Assembly (NCBI RefSeq): GCF_035207705.1
Contig: NZ_CP128187.1
Span: forward strand, 744,001 to 808,000
Direction: 5' to 3'
From: Maribacter sp. BPC-D8
GTDB taxonomy: Bacteria; Bacteroidota; Bacteroidia; Flavobacteriales; Flavobacteriaceae
DNA: 64,000 bases
Position numbers and translations under genes: made by a program. Positions 52,623-62,474 of the stretch are shown piece after piece. Position 1 is the first letter of the stretch; every line of letters starts with the position of its first letter. Below the pieces are notes generated by a model, which was not told the DNA's origin, did not search any database, and saw only the letters and a list, made by a program, of their open reading frames with translations.

Positions 52623-53954
52623 CTATCTAAAAATTCCGTTAGGAAAAACAACCGGACTCTCAAATCCGTCTTTACCTACAGCAGAAACTCCGAAGAAAAA
52701 GTTGTCGATAACAATGCCTTCCAAAACAAATTCAGAAACATCACCTACATATCTACTATTATCCCAGGTTGGAGATGTGGTATCTCTCCAGTAAATTTTA
52801 TATCCCTTTGCACCATCAACCTTACTCCATTGAAATTTAGCTGCAGGTTCCACAATACCACCTATTTTTACCGTTTTAGGTGATGGTGGAGCCCATGCGA
52901 TAGATGCTAGGTTTATGGCGTTTACAGCCGTTAATTTAGCGGCATACTTAAAGTTTACATGTTCTAGAACATCGCCATAAGCGATACCATCTTCAACACG
53001 AATATCTTGATGTTGTTGGGTGTAATTCTCATGAGCTTCCATAATACGAATACCAGGGAAACCAGCATCGTTAAAAGGTCTATGATGCCCACCACGACCA
53101 AAACGATCCAAACGATAAATCATTATTGGGTTCATTTCTGGCATGTACTGCTTCACGTTTTTATGAACATAGCGTGCTAGTTGTCTAGAAATTCCGTCCA
53201 CTTCACCGCCATAAAAACGTCTTGCTTTACGCTGCGCTTCAGTTTCGGTCGGTGGTACAGGTTCAGAGAAAATTCTAAAATCTACATTGCTTACCGTACC
53301 ATCGACACCAGTAATATTACCGATCATATCATTGTTGAAAATACCGATAACTTCCCAGCCTTTATCTTTTGCGTATTGAGCAATACCGCCACCACCGAAT
53401 AGACCTTGCTCTTCACCAGAAAGTCCCATATAAATGATGCTGTTCTCGAATTTATATTTTGATAATACGCGTGCAGCTTCAATAGTACCCGCCATACCGC
53501 TGGCGTTGTCATTTGCACCTGGGGAATCATCTGTGAAATTTGTTGGGTCACTAACACGAGAATCGATATCGCCACTCATAATAATGTAGCGATTTGGGTA
53601 TTTTGTCCCCTTTTGAATAGCAAGTACGTTAACTACTTCTACATCTTTTATAATACGGTCGTTAGCACCTTTTTTAACTAAGTCTTTTTGAAAGAAAACA
53701 TTCAAACACCCATTACATTCAGCAGCGGTTTTTTCGAATTCACTTTTGATCCAACGTCTTGCTGCACCAATACCTCTGGTAGTTGAAACGGTATCGCTTA
53801 AGGTATGTCTAGTACCAAAATTGACAAGTTTAGTAACATCGTTTTCTATTCGCTCGGCAGAAACTGCATCGATAATATCATATATACGTTGATCGGTTTG
53901 TGCTGTTAACGTAATGGCTGAGGTTAGTAATGTAAGCAGTAATAATTTTTTCAT
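52623..53954 (-). CDS. M28 family peptidase, exported, with fibronectin-like tail
   Basis: A 443-residue exported aminopeptidase-like protein; the signal ends ITLTAQ. Most M28 ligands can be seen: Asp in PGANDNASG, Glu pair in GLSGEEQGL, Asp in FNNDMIG, and His in GGHHRPFND. At the first ligand position, where M28 proteins have a GHxDS histidine, this protein has Asp129 (MSGDIDSRVSD). The C-terminal 85 residues (KTVKIGGIVEPAAKFQWSKVDG, then YKIYWRD) form a fibronectin III-like domain. It is upstream of M1 by 18 nt. Catalytic competence is likely if the substitution is a subfamily trait, but should be checked. Confidence 0.88.
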   Translation of the reverse strand: MKKLLLLTLLTSAITLTAQTDQRIYDIIDAVSAERIENDVTKLVNFGTRHTLSDTVSTTRGIGAARRWIKSEFEKTAAECNGCLNVFFQKDLVKKGANDRIIKDVEVVNVLAIQKGTKYPNRYIIMSGDIDSRVSDPTNFTDDSPGANDNASGMAGTIEAARVLSKYKFENSIIYMGLSGEEQGLFGGGGIAQYAKDKGWEVIGIFNNDMIGNITGVDGTVSNVDFRIFSEPVPPTETEAQRKARRFYGGEVDGISRQLARYVHKNVKQYMPEMNPIMIYRLDRFGRGGHHRPFNDAGFPGIRIMEAHENYTQQHQDIRVEDGIAYGDVLEHVNFKYAAKLTAVNAINLASIAWAPPSPKTVKIGGIVEPAAKFQWSKVDGAKGYKIYWRDTTSPTWDNSRYVGDVSEFVLEGIVIDNFFFGVSAVGKDGFESPVVFPNGIFR

Positions 53955-54108
53955 TTCAATTTTTTATATGAGTAAAGCTAGTATGGGCAATAGGTTTCTA
54001 AAATTAAGTAAAATATAGGGTTGAGCATAATTTCATGTATAAAAGTATAAGTGCGTATGGTATAGTTTTAATAGGATAAAAAAGGTATTTCTATTTAAGC
54101 AGGATTTA

Positions 54109-55287
54109 TCATCGCCTTTTGATCAATAAATAGTATACACCAAACAACGGACCTATAGCTAAAGGAATAAATAAAAGATCAATAGGGATGATCGATTGAA
54201 GTGATCCTAGAAGTTGAATGCTAATAATAGTAATGGCAAAACCAATACAATTTACTAGTGTAAGTGCAGTGCCTTTTAATTCGGGTGCCACGGCCGATGC
54301 CACCAAATTTGAGAATTGAGGTGAATCTGCAGTAACAGCAATGCCCCATAAACACCAACCTGCCAAGAATACATATATAGGAAGTGAAAATAGAAGCGGA
54401 GAAATTAAACATAGAAATCCCGATGCTATTAACGCTATCAATGCTACTTTTTTACTGCCTATATGCTGAGAAAGTATTCCGCCATAGGCGCATGATAATC
54501 CGCCGAGGGCAATGACGATTCCTGACCAAAGTGAGACCGAAATATCACTACCTGATTGAATCGCAAAATATTGAATGGCAATAGGTGTAAAAGCCCAAAA
54601 GGCGTAGAGTTCCCACATGTGCCCGAAATACCCAAATGCAGCTTTCTTAAATTCGAAATTTTTAAAAAGCTTCGGTCCGGCATCAAATTTTAAAGTAGTA
54701 CTTGCCACGCGATACGGACCGTTTGGCACAAGTAAGAAGAGTAATAGTCCGCCCAACGCCGTAATACCAGAGGTTAACATAATAACCTTATCTGGATGAC
54801 TTGCTAAAGGACTTCCTTTTATCAAAAAAGGAAAAGCGGTGCCTAGAACTAATGCTCCGACTAAAAACCCCAATGCTTTACCGAGTCCTTTTTCGTAGTA
54901 GTCTGCCGCTATTTTCATTCCTACGGGATAAATACCTGCTAAAAAGAAACCTGTACTAAATCTCGCTAATAGTAAACCACCCACGTTTAAATCTGGATAG
55001 ATCAATGTCAGATTAGAAAGGGATGCTAGAAAGGCACAAATCATAAATACTTTTGAAGGAGAAAATCGATCTGCAATCATCAAAACTCCGAATATTAGGG
55101 TCCCGATGATGAATCCGAATTGTACCGAAGAAATGACATGGCTAACAATATCTGCACCAAAATCTAACTTTTTGGTTAGCGATTCTAATATTGCATTCCC
55201 TGCAAACCATGTAGAAGTGCAGGCGAACTGTGATAGAATTATAATCGGGAGAATATGTAGCTTTTGTTTCAATAGATTAGTTAACAA
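54109..55287 (-). CDS. MFS transporter
   Basis: A 392-residue integral membrane transporter with 12 predicted helices. The MFS loop motif is seen after helix 2 as LIFGVLMIADRFSPSKVF, and its counterpart after helix 8 as YGGILSQHIGSKKV. The cytosolic middle loop (about 190-210) is short. The start is a TTG at 55287 that overlaps the preceding gene by 11 bp; a second TTG at 55272, just after that gene's stop, is equally possible and no ATG fits. It is the last gene of a probable OtsAB / propeller-SnoaL / MFS transcript. The substrate is unknown. Confidence 0.85.
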   Translation of the reverse strand: MLTNLLKQKLHILPIIILSQFACTSTWFAGNAILESLTKKLDFGADIVSHVISSVQFGFIIGTLIFGVLMIADRFSPSKVFMICAFLASLSNLTLIYPDLNVGGLLLARFSTGFFLAGIYPVGMKIAADYYEKGLGKALGFLVGALVLGTAFPFLIKGSPLASHPDKVIMLTSGITALGGLLLFLLVPNGPYRVASTTLKFDAGPKLFKNFEFKKAAFGYFGHMWELYAFWAFTPIAIQYFAIQSGSDISVSLWSGIVIALGGLSCAYGGILSQHIGSKKVALIALIASGFLCLISPLLFSLPIYVFLAGWCLWGIAVTADSPQFSNLVASAVAPELKGTALTLVNCIGFAITIISIQLLGSLQSIIPIDLLFIPLAIGPLFGVYYLLIKRR

Positions 55288-56800
55288 AAGTTACTTTGAC
55301 TATCTCATTATTTTCCACTTCATAAATAGCTACAGCTTTAAAAGTGTTGCCATTTGCAGTAATCGATTCTTCATCTATTACTTTGTTTCCGATGACGATT
55401 CTATTGAGAATTTCGCAATGTAAATCTGGGGATGAATTAAAGAAATCAGCATAGCCAGCTCGCATTGCATCTGTACCATCAGATCTTAATTCTCCTGAGT
55501 AGCTATATATTTTAGCTTGTTTTGCATACGTGGCTAAAAAACCGTCAATATCTCTATTGTTATAAGCTTCAAGTTGCTTTTGAACAATGATTTCTGGGTC
55601 AAAAGTTGTTTTTTTATCTCTAATAAAAGTCATGGTTTTTATGAGTCCGTCAGTTTCATAAATGGCCACTTGTTGTTTTTGTTTGTCGCCAATAGTGACA
55701 AATTCTTGGTCTATAACAGTAGAACCAATTACAATTCTTGAAGATACCTTAACTTCAATGGAAGGTGTTTTTTTATAAAAAGCCTCATACCCATCTTTCA
55801 GTTGTTTTCTACCAATGGATATAGTATCCTGAGAGAAATTTTTCACTACAACATCTTCTGAATAGCAATTTACAAAAGCGTCTAAATCACGTGCATTAAA
55901 AGTTTCTACTTGCTTCTGTACAATTTTATCTGGAGCATCTTTAGAAACAAAAGAAATATTCTTTCCGTTAGGGCTTACGGCTAGTCTTGATATACCATGA
56001 ATATCAGTTTGTTGAAATTCAAACAATGATTTCCATTCTGTATCGATTGATGGCTTAAAGGAAAACAGATATTTGTTATACGCAGTAATTAAGCTTCCGT
56101 CGGTAGTCCAAGTCACATCTTCAGAATCTCTTAAAAGGTTTGTGATAACCTTTGTTTCTTTAGAATTTGGGTTTAGCGATGTAATAGTAGCATTCTCGCT
56201 TTCTTTTGCTATAAAACTAATTAGCTCTGTACCGGGAATTTTATGCAACGATCGACCTACATTCTTCTGTACAGTATAATGGGTGTTCTCTTTTAGGTTA
56301 TACACCACCAAATCCATACGATTTTCGATCAAAACCGTGCAAACAATAATATCACTAGAAAACCAAACATGATAACCCACTTTTAAATCTGGTAATAACA
56401 CCTTTGAGTCACCCGTTTTCAAATCATACGCGTATAAACGCTGTAAACCATCTTCGTCTAAACGAACAGCAGAAACAGCATTTCTACCAGGAATTTTTAA
56501 AGGAGAATATTCACTACCATTTGGTGTATTAGAAAGCCAAGTAGTTGTTTTATCGTTTATATCATAAAGGGCTATATCTGTTTGATTATTTCTTGTTGAT
56601 GCAAATAGAATTTTATCATCAAAAAAAAATGAAGGTTGATTATCATAACCTTCATTCTCAGATATATTGATAACCTCATTAATTTTCAAACTATCATTAC
56701 TCAAATCTAAATTTGCTATATAAACTTCGGTGCCTTGTTGAGCAAAAGCAGTATGGCAGCAAAAAAAGCTTACGAATACAAGCTTGTAAATTTGTTTCAT
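55277..56800 (-). CDS. TolB-like propeller fused to two SnoaL domains, exported
   Basis: A 507-residue exported protein with a signal peptide (LVFVSFFCCHTAFAQ). Residues about 25-290 form a WD40/TolB-like propeller (ILFASTRNNQTDIALYDIND, SGLVSPNGKNISFVSKDAP-like repeats). Two SnoaL/NTF2-like domains follow in tandem at about 293-400 and 403-507: IVQKQVETFNARDLDAFVNC and IVQKQLEAYNNRDIDGFLAT start the pair, and SSRIVIGSTVIDQEFVTI and LNRIVIGNKVIDEESITA mark matching strands. SnoaL domains bind hydrophobic ligands or act as cyclases or isomerases; here the role is unknown. It starts 27 nt after OtsAB and overlaps the MFS gene by 11 nt. Confidence 0.8.
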   Translation of the reverse strand: MKQIYKLVFVSFFCCHTAFAQQGTEVYIANLDLSNDSLKINEVINISENEGYDNQPSFFFDDKILFASTRNNQTDIALYDINDKTTTWLSNTPNGSEYSPLKIPGRNAVSAVRLDEDGLQRLYAYDLKTGDSKVLLPDLKVGYHVWFSSDIIVCTVLIENRMDLVVYNLKENTHYTVQKNVGRSLHKIPGTELISFIAKESENATITSLNPNSKETKVITNLLRDSEDVTWTTDGSLITAYNKYLFSFKPSIDTEWKSLFEFQQTDIHGISRLAVSPNGKNISFVSKDAPDKIVQKQVETFNARDLDAFVNCYSEDVVVKNFSQDTISIGRKQLKDGYEAFYKKTPSIEVKVSSRIVIGSTVIDQEFVTIGDKQKQQVAIYETDGLIKTMTFIRDKKTTFDPEIIVQKQLEAYNNRDIDGFLATYAKQAKIYSYSGELRSDGTDAMRAGYADFFNSSPDLHCEILNRIVIGNKVIDEESITANGNTFKAVAIYEVENNEIVKVTFVN

Positions 56801-56827
56801 ATTAATGAGGGTAATTAGAATGTAAGA

Positions 56828-59041
56828 TTATTTTTTGTCGGCAAATCGCTTCAAAATTGCACGTACATTTTTAGTGTTATCAACAAAATATCTTGCTTGT
56901 GTTTTTTGGCGCCCTACTTTCACGGTAATGGAATCTTCAGGAAGCTCTTGAAACATAAATTCATCGGTCCAGTCATCACCAATTGCAAAAACAAAATCGT
57001 ACTCATGTTCAGTATACACGCGCATAGATGCTCTACCTTTATTTACGTTGCTGCTTTTTATTTCCATCACTTTGTTACCATTTAAGACACTTAAGTCATC
57101 ATTGGCAATAAGACTTGTCAATACCGTATTTAGTTCAACAGAACGTTTTTGTCCAAAGTCGGGATCTGTTTTTCTATAATGCCAAGCTAAAGAATAATTT
57201 TTTTCTTCAATAAAACTACCAGGTGTGCGGTCTACAAAAGATTCTAACACTGGTAAAATTTTCTCCATCCAGTCTTTCTTGACATTTTCTAGCATCCTGA
57301 ATTCCTCGCCACCTTGCGAAATCCATACACCATGCTCAACAATCATATTGTACTTTTTAGGCAAGAACCATTTAGTGAACGTTTCTTTATCTCGCCCGCT
57401 AATTAAATACATATCTGTGTTTGGTTGAGAAGAAATCGCATCAAGTAGTTTGTATAATTCTTCATCTGGCGATGCTTTTTGTGGATCCGCATGAAAACCA
57501 GCCAATGTACCGTCATAGTCTAAGAAAACTAATCTTCTTTTTGCTTTATTATAATCATCCATCACCGTATTCAAGATGTCTGCAGACAGTTTTCTTGACT
57601 TATAGGTTTGATCTTTTTCTTTTTGACCCACTAACGATGTCATAAAGTCATTAGCCCATTTTTCAACGTTATAACGCTCTAATCTCTTTTGTAATAATGT
57701 GTTTCTAGCAATCTGTTCTTCTTTAGGCATATTTATAGCCTCGTTTAAAGCATCTGCAATTTGCTCAAAATTGTTAGGGTTAATCAATAGCGATTCATTC
57801 ATTTCATTGGCAGAACCAGCCATTTCGCTAAGTATTAAAACTCCCGTTTTGTCTGTTCTAGTAGCAATGTATTCCTTAGCTACCAAATTCATACCATCTC
57901 TAATTGGTGTCAACCAAGCAATATCAGAAGAAGTATACAAATCAATTAAGTTTTCAAAAGGCATAGACCTGTAGAAATACCAAATCGGTGTCCAGCTAAC
58001 CGTTGAAAGTTCGCCATTAATACGACCTACCAATTCATCAACTTCTCGCTTTAATAATTGGTATTGTGGTACATTCGAACGAGAAGGTACAGCAAGAATA
58101 ATCAGTCTTACTTTTTCTTTGTACTGAGGGTATTTATTTAAAAAGTATTCAAATGCTTTTAATCGCTTCGCAATACCTTTAGTATAATCTAAGCGGTCAA
58201 TAGACAAAAAGAATTTAGCATCAGGCGCCGATTTTTTATGGGTGTCCAGACGTTTTTGTAGTTCAGACTTTTCGTCTTCGCTGCGTTGCGAATGTTCTTT
58301 GGCAGCATCACTGAATTTTTTATAATCAATACCCATGGGGAAAGAGTCTACCTTAATAACCCTATCATCTAAGTAGATATCATTAAAACTTACCTCTAAG
58401 CCTAATAACCTTCGTACAGAGCTTAAAAAGTGACGTTCATAGTCATAGGTATGAAAACCGATTAAATCTGACCCTAATAAGCCTTGTAATACTTCTTCAC
58501 GCCAAGGTAGTGTTCTAAATATCTCATAAGAAGGAAAAGGAATGTGCAAAAAGAATCCGATAGAAATATCAGGTCTTTGGGCACGAACCATTTGCGGTAC
58601 CAACATTAATTGGTAATCGTGAATCCAGATTGTATCATCATTATCGGCTTTTTCAAGAATAGCATCGGCAAATTTCTGATTAACCGCTTTGTAAACCTCC
58701 CAACTTTCAAGCTCAAATTCAGCGTATTCTAAGAAGTAGTGGAATAGTGGCCATATGGTTCTATTGCTAAATCCGTAGTAAAAACCATCTACTTCTTTTT
58801 CTGTAAGATTTACTTTAGAAGAACCATGCTCAGCAAGAGCCTTATCAATTTTAGGGATTAACTCTTTAGGTATTTCTTCATCTGTCAATCCGCTCCAGCC
58901 AATCCAAAGGCTATCTCCACCTGAGTGCACAGATTTCATTCCGGTAGCTAAACCACCAACACTTGGCACTGCAGTAATGTCTCCATTGCTAATTTGTAAT
59001 TGTACAGGTAGTCTATTTGAGATAATGATAGTTTTCGCCAT
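56828..59041 (-). CDS. otsAB: Bifunctional trehalose-6-phosphate synthase/phosphatase
   Basis: A 737-residue cytosolic fusion that makes trehalose from UDP-glucose and glucose-6-phosphate. Residues 1-470 are a GT20 synthase (start AKTIIISNRLPVQL; WIHDYQLMLVPQMVR; LSIDRLDYTKGI, with the sugar-phosphate-binding region; LTPIRDGMNLVAKEY). Residues about 500-737 are a HAD-type trehalose-6-phosphatase with the nucleophile motif FLDYDGTLAG (Asp508, Asp510) and FAIGDDWTDEFMF near the end. Fused OtsA-OtsB proteins are common in Bacteroidota. It is divergent from the GH15 gene, 103 bp away, and followed in the same transcript by the propeller-SnoaL gene. Confidence 0.95.
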   Translation of the reverse strand: MAKTIIISNRLPVQLQISNGDITAVPSVGGLATGMKSVHSGGDSLWIGWSGLTDEEIPKELIPKIDKALAEHGSSKVNLTEKEVDGFYYGFSNRTIWPLFHYFLEYAEFELESWEVYKAVNQKFADAILEKADNDDTIWIHDYQLMLVPQMVRAQRPDISIGFFLHIPFPSYEIFRTLPWREEVLQGLLGSDLIGFHTYDYERHFLSSVRRLLGLEVSFNDIYLDDRVIKVDSFPMGIDYKKFSDAAKEHSQRSEDEKSELQKRLDTHKKSAPDAKFFLSIDRLDYTKGIAKRLKAFEYFLNKYPQYKEKVRLIILAVPSRSNVPQYQLLKREVDELVGRINGELSTVSWTPIWYFYRSMPFENLIDLYTSSDIAWLTPIRDGMNLVAKEYIATRTDKTGVLILSEMAGSANEMNESLLINPNNFEQIADALNEAINMPKEEQIARNTLLQKRLERYNVEKWANDFMTSLVGQKEKDQTYKSRKLSADILNTVMDDYNKAKRRLVFLDYDGTLAGFHADPQKASPDEELYKLLDAISSQPNTDMYLISGRDKETFTKWFLPKKYNMIVEHGVWISQGGEEFRMLENVKKDWMEKILPVLESFVDRTPGSFIEEKNYSLAWHYRKTDPDFGQKRSVELNTVLTSLIANDDLSVLNGNKVMEIKSSNVNKGRASMRVYTEHEYDFVFAIGDDWTDEFMFQELPEDSITVKVGRQKTQARYFVDNTKNVRAILKRFADKK

Positions 59042-59144
59042 AAAAGAGATTTTTTTGCTACTTCTTGATAATTATTTCTCTAAATTTCGGGAAAAAGGAG
59101 GGTAATACCAATTGAAACCTCATATGAATTAAGATTTTTATTGA

Positions 59145-60947
59145 ATGGATAATTTAGACTACGGAATAATAGGGAATTGTAGAAGTGCAGCATTAATTTC
59201 AAAGACAGGAAGCATCGAATGGTGCTGCTTACCAGAATTTGATAGTCCATCTATCTTTGCAAAATTATTAGATGAAGAGATTGGTGGTAGTTTTGAAATC
59301 AATGTAGATGATAGCTATGTCATTACCCAAAAATATGAGCAATTCACGAATATTTTAATCACTTCTTTTAAATCTGGCGCTGACCATTTTGAGATTCATG
59401 ATTTCATGCCACGTTATAGAAAAGAAGGCAATGCTTACCATGCGCCACCAGAGTTGATCAGATATTTTAAATATATATCTGGTGCGCCAAAATTTTCAAT
59501 TGTTTACGATCCCAAGCTTGAGTATGCAATGGGTAAAACTGAATCATTTATAAAAAAAGATTTTATAGCAAGTCTTACGCATGACGTAAAATTCGATACT
59601 ATATTTTTATATTCTTCTTTTGATAAGAAGACTATTGTAGATAGTGGTGAAATTGAGTTAAACGAAGATGGTTATATTCTGGTAGGTTATAATGAAAAAC
59701 TATTGCTACCTACTACAGATAGGGCTTACTTAGATTTACAAAATACAAAGGTATATTGGTTGAATTGGTCTAATTTGACACCTACCTATGAGAAATTCAA
59801 CGAAGAAATTTCTAGAAGTGCACTGACTTTAAAGCTATTAAGCTATGATAAGACAGGTGCAGTTTTAGCTGCAGCGACTACATCATTACCAGAAACAATA
59901 GGCGAAGTACGTAATTGGGATTACCGATTCTGTTGGATCCGCGATGCATCTATGGTAATTAAGGTAGTATCAGAATTGGGTCATAAGAACGTTGCAAAAC
60001 GTTATTTACAGTTCATTATAGATTTGATACCAGATAAGGCAGAGAAGCTTCAAATCATGTACGGTATCAATAAAGAAAAGAAGTTGACTGAAGTAACCTT
60101 AGAGCACCTAGCTGGTTATAAAGGTTCTAAGCCTGTAAGAATTGGTAATGCAGCTTATCATCAAAAGCAAAACGATATCTATGGTATACTAATGGATGTT
60201 ATCTACGAACAGATGGCGAAATTTAGTATTGATATTGATAATGGAGAAGACCTTTGGGCGATTACAAAAGGAATCGTTTGGATTGTAAGTAATAATTGGA
60301 AGGATGCCGATAAGGGTATTTGGGAGTTCAGAACAGAAGACAGACATTTTACATTCTCAAAAGTATTATGTTGGACAGCTTTGGATCGTGCGATCAAGGT
60401 TGCCGAAATGTTAGATAAGAAGCACAAAATTGAGAAATGGGAGCCTATTAGAGCAGAAATCTGGAAAGATATATATGACAATGCCTGGAACGAAGAAGTA
60501 GGCGCATACACGCAGTCTTATGGGTCTAAAGAGTTAGATGCATCTGTATTGTTGATGGAATCTTATGGATGTGTGAATGCAAAAGATGAGAGATATATTA
60601 GCACGGTACATGCCATAGGGAAGGAATTAAATAATGACGGATTACTGTATCGTTATAAAAATGAAGATGATTTTGGTTTGCCTTCATCATCATTTACAGT
60701 ATGTACATTCTGGTATATAAATAGCTTATTTAAAATAGGAGAACGTAAAAAAGCGTTGGAGTATTTTGAGCGATTATTGAGTTATAGTAATCATTTAGGT
60801 CTCTTTAGTGAAGATATTGATTTTAAGACCAAAAGATTATTAGGTAACTTCCCACAAGCATATTCGCATTTAGCATTAATAGAGTGTGCAATCAACTTCT
60901 CTAAAAAAGAAAGTGAAGATCAAATGCTTGAGTCTTTAAGGGAATAA
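59145..60947 (+). CDS. GH15 glycoside hydrolase (glucoamylase/trehalase type)
   Basis: A 600-residue cytosolic family 15 glycosidase. The N-terminal beta domain begins LDYGIIGNCRSAALIS with the EWCCLPEFDSPS segment. The (alpha/alpha)6 barrel starts near residue 240 and carries NWDYRFCWIRDASM (from Asn257), the GH15 signature. A likely catalytic Glu lies in the ENGEDLWAITKG-type region or in KGIWEFR, and FNTALLFSEDIDF-like acid residues in the last helices. Bacterial GH15 enzymes of this length include trehalases and glucoamylases. Standing beside OtsAB, trehalose breakdown is the likelier role (inference). Its stop is immediately followed by the stop of a convergent gene. Confidence 0.85.
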   Translation: MDNLDYGIIGNCRSAALISKTGSIEWCCLPEFDSPSIFAKLLDEEIGGSFEINVDDSYVITQKYEQFTNILITSFKSGADHFEIHDFMPRYRKEGNAYHAPPELIRYFKYISGAPKFSIVYDPKLEYAMGKTESFIKKDFIASLTHDVKFDTIFLYSSFDKKTIVDSGEIELNEDGYILVGYNEKLLLPTTDRAYLDLQNTKVYWLNWSNLTPTYEKFNEEISRSALTLKLLSYDKTGAVLAAATTSLPETIGEVRNWDYRFCWIRDASMVIKVVSELGHKNVAKRYLQFIIDLIPDKAEKLQIMYGINKEKKLTEVTLEHLAGYKGSKPVRIGNAAYHQKQNDIYGILMDVIYEQMAKFSIDIDNGEDLWAITKGIVWIVSNNWKDADKGIWEFRTEDRHFTFSKVLCWTALDRAIKVAEMLDKKHKIEKWEPIRAEIWKDIYDNAWNEEVGAYTQSYGSKELDASVLLMESYGCVNAKDERYISTVHAIGKELNNDGLLYRYKNEDDFGLPSSSFTVCTFWYINSLFKIGERKKALEYFERLLSYSNHLGLFSEDIDFKTKRLLGNFPQAYSHLALIECAINFSKKESEDQMLESLRE

Positions 60948-62372
60948 TTAACAAGTAGCAAAGGACTTAATTTTTTGTATTAAGGCTTTAAAATGAAGCG
61001 CTGTGGTAAACGGATTCATCACAGTAATACGCATGTAATGCGTACCTTTTAGTTTCGTTTGTACAATATAAAATTCGCCATCTTCTAAAAGAGATTGGCG
61101 AATTTTTACATTAAGAGCATTTATATGTTCTTCATCCATATCAGCAGGGCAATACCTAAAACAAACAATATTGGACATTGGCTGTAAAGCCAGTTCGAAA
61201 TTTGGCTCCTCTTCAATAAGCTGAGCAAAGAGAACACCTAAGTCATAAAGTTCGGTAACATTTGCATCAAAAACTTCTTCTCCGTACAATTTTAACAGTG
61301 TGAACCAATGAATTGCCATCATATTTTTGGTGCATTCAAACGTGCGTTTACCAGAGTTATACCAATCTTCATGCTCAGAATCTGTAAGTAGGTAATCTGC
61401 TTTCTGGCTAAAAGTGGCGTTAGCATTTTTTACATCTTTATAGAGTAGGGCAGTGGTCAGTGCTGGCATTAGCATCATTTTATGTCCGTCGATAACAACA
61501 GAATCTGCCAATTCAATACCTTTTAGGGTGTGCTTGTATTTTTTAGAGAAAATTCCCGCTCCACCATGTGCGCCATCAACATGAAACCAAATGTTTTGTT
61601 TTTTAGCAAATTCTCCAATCACTTCTAAGTCATCAAAAATACCAGTAGCAGTAGAAGGAGCACTACCAATAATAGCGAATATTTCAATTCCCTTTTCCTG
61701 TGCTTCTTTAAATTTAGACACCATTAAATCGGTATCCATTCTAAAACCTTTGGTTACAGGAACTTTAATAATTCCTTGGTCGCCCAATCCCATAATTCTT
61801 GCGGCACGATCAACGCAATAATGCGCTTCTTCGCTTACCATAATGCCTAATTGATTTTGGTTGCCCTCATTCCAAATATCTCTTTTGGTAATTGCTTTTC
61901 GTCCACTTAATAACGCAGTTAAATTTGCCAAAGTTCCGCCAGAGGTTAAGAATCCTCCTGAAGCGTTATCGAAACCAATTTTTCTACAAATCAATTCTAT
62001 AATAATGCGCTCAATAGCATTAGAAGACATGCCCATTTCGTAAACCGCAGTACCGTTATTTAATAATGAACTAATTAGCCCAGTGAGTGCAGTAATTGGA
62101 GCTGGCGGACTCACTTGATGTCCTATATACTTAGGATGGTGTACGTAGGTGGTACGTTTTATTATTTCTGGAAAAAGGTCTGTTTCAATACCATCGGTTA
62201 AAAAAATCTTCCAGAATTCTAATTCCTTTTCAGGTTCGTTCCAGTTGATAGCATTACGAGAAGAAGCATTTAGTTTATCCTCTAAGTGAGAAGTCAATTG
62301 GTCGATTAGAATATGACCATTCGAATTGAAATCGGAAGTATTATAAACCTGTTCAAGTAATTTTTTATGCAT
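60948..62372 (-). CDS. PLP-dependent decarboxylase (group II; aminotransferase fold)
   Basis: A 474-residue PLP enzyme of the group II decarboxylase family. GGFLTSGGTLANLTALL (about 140-156) binds the cofactor phosphate, HVDGAHGGAG holds the Asp contacting the pyridine ring, and the Schiff-base Lys298 lies in VVIDGHKMMLMPA. The sequence looks most like L-2,4-diaminobutyrate or aromatic-amino-acid decarboxylases; the amino acid used is not clear. Cytosolic. It is convergent with GH15 with no base between the two stop codons (60945-60947 and 60948-60950), so the two transcripts overlap. Confidence 0.88.
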   Translation of the reverse strand: MHKKLLEQVYNTSDFNSNGHILIDQLTSHLEDKLNASSRNAINWNEPEKELEFWKIFLTDGIETDLFPEIIKRTTYVHHPKYIGHQVSPPAPITALTGLISSLLNNGTAVYEMGMSSNAIERIIIELICRKIGFDNASGGFLTSGGTLANLTALLSGRKAITKRDIWNEGNQNQLGIMVSEEAHYCVDRAARIMGLGDQGIIKVPVTKGFRMDTDLMVSKFKEAQEKGIEIFAIIGSAPSTATGIFDDLEVIGEFAKKQNIWFHVDGAHGGAGIFSKKYKHTLKGIELADSVVIDGHKMMLMPALTTALLYKDVKNANATFSQKADYLLTDSEHEDWYNSGKRTFECTKNMMAIHWFTLLKLYGEEVFDANVTELYDLGVLFAQLIEEEPNFELALQPMSNIVCFRYCPADMDEEHINALNVKIRQSLLEDGEFYIVQTKLKGTHYMRITVMNPFTTALHFKALIQKIKSFATC

Positions 62373-62410
62373 GGTTTAAAAGTAGTCGCAATATCAATAT
62401 TTACCAAACA

Positions 62411-62437
62411 AAAAAACCGCCCCAATTGGGACGGTTT
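62411..62437 (-). terminator. Terminator after the acyl-CoA dehydrogenase gene
   Basis: AAACCGCCCC / GGGACGGTTT with an AATT loop and one mismatched pair lies 38 nt beyond the acyl-CoA dehydrogenase stop. The A run at 62410-62416 gives a U tail on the minus strand. Confidence 0.7.
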
Positions 62438-62474
62438 AATATTCAAGTTACCAAACAACAAAAGGTAATCTGAA

